Source: Sambucus nigra
Taxonomy: Eukaryota > Streptophyta > Magnoliopsida > Dipsacales > Adoxaceae
NCBI GenBank assembly: GCA_949130495.1
Contig: OX422218.1
Span: 43,284,651 to 43,348,650, forward strand
Direction of reading: 5' to 3'
DNA length: 64,000 nucleotides
This document shows positions 1 through 9,374 of the stretch, one piece after another (position 1 is the stretch's first letter; each line of letters begins with the position of its first letter). The position numbers and the translations under genes are program-made. Below the pieces are notes generated by a model. It was given only the letters and a program-made list of their open reading frames with translations, made no database searches and was not told the DNA's origin.

Positions 1-394
1 TATGATGAAAAAAACCCATTTTTAATTGGAAGTAGAAATTACATTTTGATGAGGAATCGCATGTAGATTTGTATTTAGATGATTATTCTGATGATATTAT
101 AATTTGGATGAAACAAAAACGGATTTGTTAGGCTCATTGATGATTTATAAATTTTAGGGTTCATGTTCATGTAATTTGGGGGATAAATGAAGGGATTTGA
201 TGATTTGATGATGATTAAGTTGTATTGGCCCCATATAAACATTTTGTTATGATCCATGAATGTTTAGTACGAATTAGGAACCTTAAATTGATGTTGGAAC
301 GATTTTTATGAGGGATTAGGAGTGAAGAAAGTTGGAAAAACGAGATTAGAAATTTCTGGGTTCGAATCTGGCCACTCGTTAGAAGACTTGCCCA

Positions 395-550
395 GGTCGT
401 TCGAACGAGCTTCTAACGAGTTGACAGCTTGGGTTCTAACGAGAGGGATGTTCATTCGAAGACTTTCGTTCGAACGAGATCTCGTTAGAAGGGCCAGTTC
501 GTTCGAACGAACTCTCGTTCTAACAGCCTCGTTCGAACGAGACTTCGAAT
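395..550. repeat. Cluster of TTCGAA-centred palindromes in A 5' LTR
   Basis: Four copies of the core TCGTTCGAACGA, most extended to the 14-bp perfect palindrome CTCGTTCGAACGAG, are mixed with half-sites such as CTAACGAG within about 150 bp. The same place in the 3' LTR has one extra unit. Confidence 0.85.
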
Positions 551-1610
551 GAGTTGACAGTTTAGGCTTTTTAGCCTGTTTTGATCCCGAGTGTCCCGTA
601 ACCTTGTGTATATGTAGAGATAACCTTCCCTTAATGATTAATTGTTATAGTGGATATGTTTGGGATATAATGAGGAGTCAAACCTAGAAGTGTAGTTCAA
701 CCTAAGGGTAAATAGGAAGTAGGACGTGAGTGTCTATTACGATGCGAGAACTATTGACGGCCTAATTTATTATATTAACCGGGAACATATAAATTGTGTA
801 GCCTTATATGTCGGTACAAGGATGAGAAGTATACCACTAAAATAAATTATGGTGATTACTAAGACGTGTGAACACTTAGTATATGTATTGATTTTTGTGT
901 ATGACATACCTACCATACTTGCTATCAGGGGAGGTTTACGTTCGCTTTGGGCCTTCTAATCCTTGTGTTTCCCGGATATAGATTGGTTACCTCGATGAAC
1001 ATAGGTCAGAGAAGGACTTGTTGGGATATTAATAAGTCTGCTGATCGTGGGAGCGTAGGTATGTACGTGACCCATGTGATGTGACTATGTTCGCCTCCAT
1101 TATTTGTGATGTTATTATCTGAACGATTCCTGAGAGATTCGGAATACGTGATCCTTATGTACGTGATGTACCGGGATGGATAGTAGAGTATGTGTGCACC
1201 GCAACTTAGTCTCGGGATGCTTGTATAGTATATTTATGACGTGAATAATATACTCTTAATTAATGGAAACTTTCATGTGATATTGTGTGTATAAATATGG
1301 AAACGTTTCGAGAAAACATAACGGGTTAACCGATAGTGAACTATATTACTAATTGAGAATCTGAGTTTAAGTGAAGCCCTCTATTTATTTGTTAACGCTA
1401 GAATGTAATATGGGAATCGAGTAGTAAGGGGTAGAACTTCTTACGGTTTGGTGAGATATGGATGTCATTTAGATGGGTACGGTACGTTAGGAGTGCACAT
1501 GTAGTCGAGAGGTGAGAATTTCATGTGAGTGCACGTCCTAACATGTATTTTGCATTTAATGTTTTAATGCTATTAAAAAACTTGCTGTTTTAAAAAATGA
1601 TTTCAACTTT

Positions 1611-1661
1611 TGGGCTCTGACCCATTTGCTTTCAAATCTATTTTTGTAAAAACCATTTTAG
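1611..1661 (+). other. Candidate hairpin branch point and 3' splice site, A 5' LTR
   Basis: The stem TGGG/CCCA (1611-1614 and 1621-1624) closes the loop CTCTGA, giving the branch-point consensus CTGAC at 1617-1621. A T-rich tract then ends in TTTTAG at 1661, before GTGCCCAGCC. The matching donor is in the LTR part outside the window; the 3' LTR shows the whole arrangement. Confidence 0.35.
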
Positions 1662-2180
1662 GTGCCCAGCCACAAGGACACCATGCTTAGGATTCTCATT
1701 CAGGTGACGAGCTGTTGCTGTTTGTGGAAGTTACAGGACTTTGCTTGTAGACGCTCCATCTACCTTGACTCGATATTCTTCAGTCATCAGTTGTAGGTCA
1801 TGTCGCCCATTTCTTTTAGAGACATTTCATTTATTTCAGTTATTCAGACTTTTGGCATGTAAATTATTCAGGATTCAGACTTGTCGTATTATTTTTCAGT
1901 TCTGGGATTGTTGTGAGGAGTTTTCCTCCGGATGTATATTTACTTTGTTGGTTATTCATTACTTCATTATGGTGAATGGTTGTTATTATTTCATTATTCT
2001 TTTACTGCATGTTAATCCAACTTATCCTAAAATTTGGCAACTTACTTTTTAAATACTAGGTGGTTAGTAATTATTAAAATGTTTACGACAGTGATGCTAT
2101 TACCTGAACCAACTTGGCATTTTGTATTGATTTAAAAAAGGAGTAGCTACCCGGTGTTTAATTAGTCGGGGTGTCACAGG

Positions 2181-2192
2181 TGGTATCAGAGC
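2181..2192 (+). other. Primer binding site (initiator tRNA-Met), element A
   Basis: TGGTATCAGAGC is complementary to the 3' end of plant initiator tRNA-Met, the usual minus-strand primer for gypsy elements. It lies two bases after the LTR end. Confidence 0.92.
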
Positions 2193-2367
2193 ATCAGGTT
2201 CTAGTGTCCTTTAGGATCTGTACGGTTATTATGTTTTCCGCTAAGCTTTCTTTGATATAGAGCCCTAATTCTAGGAATGTTGTGTTTATCTCTGTACTCT
2301 GGAAATTCGTACTTCTGCGATTTGTTTATTTGAATGACGAACTCATCCAAATTTGCTTAAATTTCAG

Positions 2368-3066
2368 ATGAATCGTCAAGAAGAACTAGCTAAAACGGTT
2401 AGGGGAGTCACCGAGCAAGATCAACTCACACCTCAGGTATCCCCAGAGAGAATATCAACCGCCGAGTTAGCAGGTATCGTGGCACAAGCAGTTACTACTG
2501 CAATTCTACAATACCAAGAACGCAACATACAACTTAAAGGAGTCAAAAGACCTAGAGAAGGTAACCAAATGCATGTGACTAACATTGAAAATCGTGAGAA
2601 GGCGTCGAATCTGCGACGTCAAATCAATCAAAATTGAGTGGGTTCCAGAAGTAACGAGATTCATGTGCAGGGGCAAAAGTGTCAGGGCCAACGAAGTCAG
2701 GTTCCAAATAAAATCACTAAGAGGTGTTTCGGTTGTAAAATGGACAATCACAAACATAAATGTTATCCAAATCAGACTGGGGATAAACTACAATCTGACC
2801 AGTGAAGAATTTTGAAACTCTGCTATAAATGTGTACAACCGGGTCACAAGTGGATGGATTGTCCTCGCCCTGACATAGTTTTTCAGCAAATCTCTCCCCA
2901 AGGCCAGCAAGACCAGGGAAAATGCGAGACTAGTCAACACCGAAATGAAGTGAAGCAGTTTCGAGGGAAGTATTTAATTTGTGGTAAGGTTGGCCACAAA
3001 CGTCAGGATTGTCCTGATAAGGGCAAGGCTCCGCAGCAGCAGCAGGGTGCTCGACATGAGCCATAG
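2368..3066 (+). pseudogene. Element A gag remnant lacking the capsid core
   Basis: The likely start is the ATG at 2368, directly after a TTTCAG acceptor-like site and followed by a hydrophilic N-terminus (MNRQEELAKTV). That frame stops at 2637. A second frame encodes a degenerate knuckle CFGCKMDNHKHKC near 2730. A third frame (2812-3066) has CYKCVQPGHKWMDC and a second knuckle that has lost its first cysteine. The whole stretch is about 230 codons, and I see no Retrotrans_gag capsid core; in element D that core occupies roughly residues 94-190. The basic and knuckle region follows the N-terminus almost directly, so an internal deletion is likely. Two frame changes confirm it is not functional. 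In the intact element this protein would form the particle and bind RNA. Confidence 0.75.
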
Positions 3067-3222
3067 AGGCCGCTTTTTCCACCTGCTCTCCCAGCTCCAG
3101 CCCAGGTGCCAGCACTACCAGCCATTCCGGCAGTTCCTGTGCAGTAGGGACAATTACAGTATGGACGTGTCTATTACGTCCACCAGGCAGCAGCTCCACA
3201 GGCACCACCCGCGATTGAGGGT

Positions 3223-3726
3223 ATGTTTCCTATACATGGTACTATGGGTCGGGTTTTGTTGGATACGGGGGTAACACATTGCGTTATAGCTACACATTTT
3301 GCAAAAGCCTTAGGGTTGTTTGCCACAGCAGAGAGCACAGTGACGTGTGTAGACTCACCATTGGGGAGTGGGTCACTTATTTTCTTTATATGCCGGGGAG
3401 TGGGGGTAGAGATTGGTAGTCTGGTATTACCTGCAGATATGTTGGTATTAGATATGCATGTGCACGATGTGATTATTGGTATGGATTGGCTCACAGATTA
3501 TAGAGCCATGATTGATTGCTTCTGTGGGAGCATTGTTTTTGCCATTCCGGGGCAAGGGATGTTTGTAGTGGCAATGCCTCACCCAGAGGGAGGTTCGACC
3601 ACTCATTTGTATTACCTAGAGGAGGATACCTCTAAGGAGGTTATGATTCCTTTAGATTCGATCCCAGTTGTCAGGGAGTATTTCGATGTGTTTCAGGAGA
3701 TACCAGGCCTACCCCCAGTCAAATGA
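3223..3726 (+). pseudogene. Element A aspartic protease region
   Basis: This 167-residue open frame carries the catalytic motif LLDTG near residues 11-15 and the downstream IIGMDWL motif typical of gypsy retropepsins. It would cleave the Gag-Pol polyprotein. The protease looks intact, but its stop (TGA, 3724-3726) overlaps the ATG that opens the reverse transcriptase frame. In this family PR and RT are normally continuous, so this is most simply a 1-nt frameshift mutation; a programmed shift is less likely because other lesions follow. Confidence 0.85.
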
Positions 3727-5164
3727 TAGACTTTGTTATAGATTTATTACCAGATACGAGACCTATAGCATGCGCACCGTACGGTATGGCTCCAGCTGAG
3801 ATGAGGGAGTTACCGGATCAGATTGAGCAGTTGTTGGGTCAGGGGTTTATTCGGAGGAGTACTTCACCGTGGGGTGCCCCTGTGTTGTTCGTGAAGAAGA
3901 GAGATAGTTCACTGAGATTGTATGTGGACTACCGAGAGTTGAACAAGGCCACGATACGGGATAAGTATCCGTTGCCTCGAATCGATGACCTCTTCGATCA
4001 GTTGAGAGGAGCTTCTTTCTTCTCGAAGATCGATTTGAGATCGGGATACCATCAGTTGCGTATCATGGAGGAGGACGTCTCGAAGACTACGTTCTTATCG
4101 AGATATGGTTCTTACGAGTTTCGGCTTATGCCTTTTGGTTTGACCAATGCTCCAGCCGTGTTTATGAACCTGATGAATAGGGTGTTCAGGGATTTCCTAA
4201 ATCAGTTTGTCATTGTCTTCATTGATGACATTCTGGTTTACTCCCAGACAAAGGAGGAGCACACCGAGCATTTGAGGCAAGTTTTGCAGACGCTACGTCA
4301 GAACGAGCTGTATGCAAAATGCGAGAAGTGCGGGTTTTGGCTGAAGGAGGTCCAGTTTTGGGACACATTATTTCCGACCGGGGGATACCTATTGATCCGG
4401 GGAAGGTATCCGCGGTGAGGGAGTGGGGACAGCCCACAACACCGACAGAGATCCGTAGTTTCTTGGGATTAACAGGATACTACAGGAGGTTCATTAAGGG
4501 ATTTTCGAAGATAGCGGGTCCTTTGACACATCTGACTCGTAAGGGTGTGCCATTCACCTGGAGTGATGCCTGTCAGTTGGCATTCGATGAGTTGAAGGAT
4601 AAGTTGACCTCAGCACCAGTGTTAGCATTTCCGAGACCGGGAGTTGAGGGTCTAGTGTACACCGATGCGTCCTTACTAGGACTTGGAGGTGTATTGTAGC
4701 AGGAGAGTCAGGCCATAGCTTATGCTTCCCGTAAGCTAAAGCCTCATGAGAAGAATTACCCCACTCATGACTTGGAGTTGGCGGCAGATGTAATTGCCCT
4801 TCGGATATGGAGACATTATCTTTTGGGGGAGAAGTTTCGATTGTTCACAGACCACAAGTTCCTACAGTACCTATTCACGCAAAAAGAGTTGAATATGCGG
4901 CAGCGAAGGTGGCTTCAGTTTGTGAAGGACTATTAATTTGATATCCAGTATCACCCGGGGAAGGCTAACGTGGTAGCAGACGCATTGAGCCGTAGGCCAG
5001 CAGATGAAGTGGCAGAGGTGTGGAAGGCCAAGTGGAAGGAATTGGGACACCAGGATGCAATGGCCCGATCGTTCATGTCTGTGATCACCGTTACACCACA
5101 GATTGTCACAAAGGTAGTAAGGGCACAGGCAGATGACTCGTTCTGTCAGGAGCAGATAGTTTGA
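3723..5164 (+). pseudogene. Element A reverse transcriptase and RNase H
   Basis: Family landmarks occur in order: the [11 protein letters not shown] block, [12 protein letters not shown], and the catalytic FIDD (in [10 protein letters not shown]), which stands for the YxDD box. A frameshift near 4355 moves to another frame with [22 protein letters not shown] and the RNase H start [15 protein letters not shown]. In-frame stops interrupt RNase H at 4697-4699 and 4934-4936; ADALSR follows at about 4980. A further stop at 5162-5164 looks like CGA to TGA. The enzyme would copy genomic RNA to cDNA inside the particle. Catalytic residues survive, so the decay is recent, but this copy cannot make the full protein. 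Confidence 0.92.
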
Positions 5165-5199
5165 TTATTAGCAGAGGGAGCCGAGTACTATACCGTTAG

Positions 5200-6513
5200 C
5201 TCAGACGGGGATTACACTTCAATGGGAGATTGGTAGTTCCGGAAGGGGAGGAATTGCGGCACGAGGTGATGGCAGAGTCGCACGGCTCACGGTTCGTGGT
5301 ACCTCCCGGTGGGGACAAAATGTACCAAGACATGAGACGACAGTATTGGTGGAGCGGGATGAAGAGAGATATTGCCGAGTTTGTTTCTAAATGCACCACT
5401 TGTCAGCTAGTAAAAGTGGATCATCAGAGACCGGAAGGACTGCTACAACCGTTAGAGGTCCCGATGCGGATGTGGGAGAACATATCCATGGACTTTATCA
5501 CGGGGCTGCCTACGTCACTGAGAGGTCACGACTCCATTTGGGTAATTGTGGACAGGTTGACCAAAGTCACTCATTTTCTACCCGTAAGGACAGACTATAC
5601 TGCGGGACAGTATGCCCAGCTCTTTATTTCAGAGATAGTGAGACTTCACGGTGTGCCCCTAAATATCGTGTCTGACCGAGACAAGATATTTGTTTCACGG
5701 TTTTGGGAAAGTTTTCAGGAGGCCATGGGCACGGAATTGCGGTTGAGTACGACGTATCACCCACAGACTGATGGGTAAACCGAGCGTACGAACCAAATGT
5801 TGGAGGACATGCTACGTATGAGTATCATTGATTTTGGGGGTGGATGGGAGTAGTATCTTCCACTGGTGGAGTTTGCTTACAACAACTCCTACCAGTTCAC
5901 CATTGGCATGGCTCCATTTGAGGTGCTGTACGGTAGACCTTGTCGTTCCCCAGCATGCTGGTTGGAGGTGGAGGACAACAAACTACTTGGGCCGGAGGTG
6001 GCTGAGGATACTTCGGCAAGGATAGAACTGATACGGAGTCGCATTCGAATAGCTCAAGACAGGCAGAAGAGCTATGCTGATGCGAAGAAATTCTTCAGAG
6101 AGTTCCAAGTGGGGGACCAGGTTTTGCTCAGAGTATCTCCTATGAAGGGGATTATGAGTTTCGGAAAGAAAGGGAAGTTAGCACCGAGATATGTGGGACC
6201 ATTTCCTATTATTGAGCGGATTGGACCGGTTGCGTATAGACTTGGATTACCGGAGCATTTGCATCGGATTCACGATGTATTTCATATTTCCTCGCTAAGG
6301 AAATATCTTATAGACGATTTGGCTCATTCTGACATTGCTTTGGAGGACATCGATCTCCAACCTGATAGCTCCTACGAGGAGGGCCCGATTGCTATTTTGG
6401 ACCGAAGTGAGCGGAAACTGCGGTCAAAGATAGTTTCGTTAGTACGTGTTCAGTGGCGACATCATACCAGGTACTTTCTAGTTCCGAATTTCAGGACGAA
6501 ATTTTGTTATTAG
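5200..6513 (+). pseudogene. Element A integrase with truncated chromodomain
   Basis: After a frameshift near 5207 the frame gives the zinc domain (first His in ESHGSRF, CTTC as the Cys pair). The usual HPG histidine is PPG here. The core has MDFITGLP, VSDRD and HPQTDG, followed by a stop (5776-5778) where a Gln is expected just before the catalytic Glu. A second stop is at 5851-5853 (CAG to TAG type). The GPF module ([13 protein letters not shown]) and [10 protein letters not shown] follow. The C-terminus begins a Tekay/Del chromodomain (VRVQWRHHT) but jumps to RYFLVPNF, so the chromodomain core is missing. That domain normally directs insertion to particular chromatin. Confidence 0.9.
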
Positions 6514-6523
6514 GGGGGAAGTA
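6511..6523 (+). other. Polypurine tract, element A
   Basis: TAGGGGGGAAG lies immediately upstream of the 3' LTR, where plus-strand DNA synthesis is primed. Pol ends on the stop codon within this tract. Confidence 0.9.
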
Positions 6524-7192
6524 TGTAATACCCCGTATTTTTGTGATATTTATTTATGGGATTAATTGAATTAAATGCGTATTAATTGGAAATTAATCCG
6601 GATTAAAATACTAGCGAGATGCGAGTTGGTATTTGATTATAATGTGCATATATGATTATATATTAAATTTTGAATTATGAATTTTGTCGTGAGATTGAAA
6701 TACGGCAATTTGGGAATTTTGTTGAGACGCGTGTGACAGCCGCGTTAGGAATATAATTATTTTAATTAAAAAAAAGTGATTTTTATTTCTATTAACCGTA
6801 TGGTCATTTTGAGTGCGCCAACGCATCCGGAAGGGTCGAAATAGTCTAAAAACACTAGCCAGGGGTTTAGTTTGGTTCCCGGGGCATTTTTAGGCCATAC
6901 CGGCAACGTATAAGGCTAGTTTGGTAATTTTGGATTTCTGGGAATTAAAACCTACGAAAATTGGGAATTAATATCTGATTTGGCAATAACCCACTAATCC
7001 CACTAATAAACAAATAGACTATGGAGGTTATTGAAATTGTTCCAAAGAGTTCCTAAAGCACAAACCCTAGCCACCATTGACCTTTTAGAAGAAAAGCTTG
7101 TTGAGAGAGATAGAGGAATTCTGCAGAGAGAGAAAGAGAATACTCCATCAATCCGTCATCAAAATTCAGAGATTCTATTAAGGCAAGTGGTT

Positions 7193-8867
7193 TAATTTCG
7201 TTTTTAATAGAGAATGCTTCTTCCATGAGTAGGGGATTCAAATAAATTGTATTGTTCTTGGAGTATGATGAAAAAAACCCATTTTTAATCGGAAGTAGAA
7301 ATTACATTTTGATGAGGAATCGCATGTAGATTTGTATGTATATGATTATTCTGATGATATTATAATTTGGATGAAACAAAAACGGATTTATTAGGCTCAT
7401 TGATGATTTATAAATTTTAGGGTTCATGTTCATGTAATTTGGGGGATAAATGAAGGGATTTGATGATTTGATGATGATTAAGTTTTATTAGCCCTATATA
7501 AACGTTTAGTTATGATCCATGAATGTTTAGTACGAATTAGGAACCTTAAATTGATGTTGGAATGATTTTTATGAGGGATTAGGAGTGAAGAAAGTTCGAA
7601 AAACGAGATTAGAAATTTTTGGGTTTGAATCTGGCCACTCGTTAGAAGACCTGCCCAGGTCGTTCGAACGAGCTCGTTCGAACGAGCTTCTAACGAGTTG
7701 ACAGCTTGGGTTCTAACGAGAGGGATGATCATTCGAAGACTTTCATTCGAACGAGATCTCGTTAGAAGGGTCAGTTCGTTCGAACGAACTCTCATTCGAA
7801 CAGCCTCGTTCGAACGAGACTTCGAACGAGTTGACAGTTTAGGCTTTTTAGCCTGTTTTGATCCCGAGTGTCCCGTAACCTTGTGTATATGTAGAGATAA
7901 CCTTCCCTTAATGATTAATTGTTATAGTGGATATGTTTGGGATATAATGAGGAGTCAAACCTAGAAGTGTAGTTGAACCTATGGGTAAATAGGAAGTAGG
8001 ACGTGAGTGTCTATTACGATGCGAGAACTATTGGCGGCCTAATTTATTATATTAACCGGGAACATATAAATTGTGTAGCCTTATATGTCGGTACAGGGAT
8101 GAGAAGTATACCACTAAAATAAATTATGGTGATTACTAAGACGTGTGAACACTTAGTATATGTATTGATTTCTGTGTATGACATACCTACCATACTTGCT
8201 ATCACGGGAGGTTTACGTTCGCTTAGGGCCTTCTAATCCTTGTGTTGCCCGGATTTAGATTTGTTACCTCGATGAACATAGGTCAGAGAAGGACTTATTG
8301 GGATAATAATAAGTCTGAACGATTCCTGAGAGATTCAGAATACGTGATCCTTATGTACGTGATGTACCGGGATGGATAGCAGAGTATGTGTGCACCGCAG
8401 CTTAGTCTCGGGATGATTGTATAGTGTATTTATGACGTGAATAATATACTCTTAATTAATGGAAACTTTCATGTGATATTGTGTGTATAAATATGGAAAC
8501 GTTTCGAGAAAACATAACGGGTTAATTGATAGTGAACTATATTACTAATTGAGAATCTGAGTTTAAGTGAAGCCCTCTATTTATTTGTTAACGCTAGAAT
8601 GTAATATGGGAATCGAGTAGTAAGTGGTAGAACTTATTACGGTTTGGTGAGATATGGATGTTATTTAGATGGGTACGGTACGGTAGGAGTGCACATGTAG
8701 TCGAGAGGTGAGAGTTTCATGTGAGTGCACGTCGTAACATGTATTTTGAATTTAATGTTTTAATGCTATTAAAACACTTGCTGTTTTCAAAAATGATTTC
8801 CACTTTCGGGCTCTGACCCATTTGCTTTCAAATCTATTTTTGTAAAAACCATTTTAGGTGCCCAGCC
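7193..8867 (+). other. Candidate LTR intron, element A 3' LTR
   Basis: The donor context is AG then GCAAGTGG at 7191-7200, a consensus GC-type 5' splice site. The branch-point consensus CTGAC lies at 8813-8817 inside GGG-CTCTGA-CCC, and the acceptor TTTTAG ends at 8867. It includes the palindrome cluster. The inference rests on the same arrangement recurring in B', C and D; no transcript evidence is available here. Confidence 0.35.
7659..7833. repeat. Palindrome cluster in A 3' LTR
   Basis: Five full or near-full TCGTTCGAACGA units plus half-sites. Two adjacent units (the second at 7673-7686) replace the single unit in the 5' LTR. The cluster sits about 1.1 kb into the LTR. Confidence 0.85.
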
Positions 8868-9374
8868 ACGAGGACACCATGCTTAGGATTCTCATTCAGG
8901 TGACGAGATGTAGCTGTTTGTGGAAGTTACATGACTTTGCTTGTAGACGCCCCATCTACCTTGACTCGATATTCTTCAGTCATCAGTTGTAGGGCATGTC
9001 GCCCATTTCTTTTAGAGACATTTCATTTATTTCAGTTATTCAGACTTTTGGCATGTAAATTATTCAGGATTCAGACATGTCGTATTATTTTTCAGTTGTG
9101 GGATTGTTATGAGGAGTTTTCCTCCGGATTTATATTTACTTTGTTGGTTATTCATTACTTCATTATGGTGAATGGTTGTTATTATTTCATTATTCTTTTA
9201 CTGCATGTTAATCCAACTTATCCTAAAATTTGGCAACTTACTTTTTAAATACTAGGTGGTTAGTAATTATTAAAAAATTTTCGACATTGATGCTATTACC
9301 TGAACCAACTTGGCATTTTGTATTGATTTAATAAACGAGTAGCTACCCGGTATTTAATTAGTCGGGGTGTCACA

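Larger units (their letters stand above)
1..2178 (+). mobile_element. Element A: 5' LTR (left part outside window)
   Basis: This is the right-hand part of the 5' LTR of a Ty3/gypsy element. Base 1 aligns with about base 7264 of the 3' LTR, so some 740 bp lie to the left of the window. It ends in GTGTCACA, immediately followed by GG and a primer binding site. The two LTRs are very similar by eye, which suggests a fairly recent insertion. This copy keeps an 81-bp block (1041-1121) that the 3' LTR lacks, and has one palindromic unit fewer near 400. Reading frames inside it are repeat artefacts and not genes. Confidence 0.95.
6524..9374 (+). mobile_element. Element A: complete 3' LTR (2851 bp)
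   Basis: It begins TGTAATACCCCG after the polypurine tract and ends GGGGTGTCACA, so TG...CA termini are present. Compared with the 5' copy it lacks 81 bp at a TCTG junction (8314-8317) and has one extra 14-bp palindrome (7673-7686). Otherwise only scattered substitutions are seen. It abuts transposase coding sequence of the CACTA element at 9375; the 5-bp target duplication should be CACTC, with its partner outside the window. Confidence 0.95.

Noticed and set aside
322..552. Open frame through the A LTR with repeated SFER motifs
   Set aside because: It is generated by the TTCGAACGAG repeats and shifts with unit number between the two LTRs.
3723..3726. ATGA overlap between protease and RT as programmed frameshifting or reinitiation
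   Set aside because: Related elements encode PR-RT in one frame and this copy has several other frameshifts and stops, so mutation is simpler.
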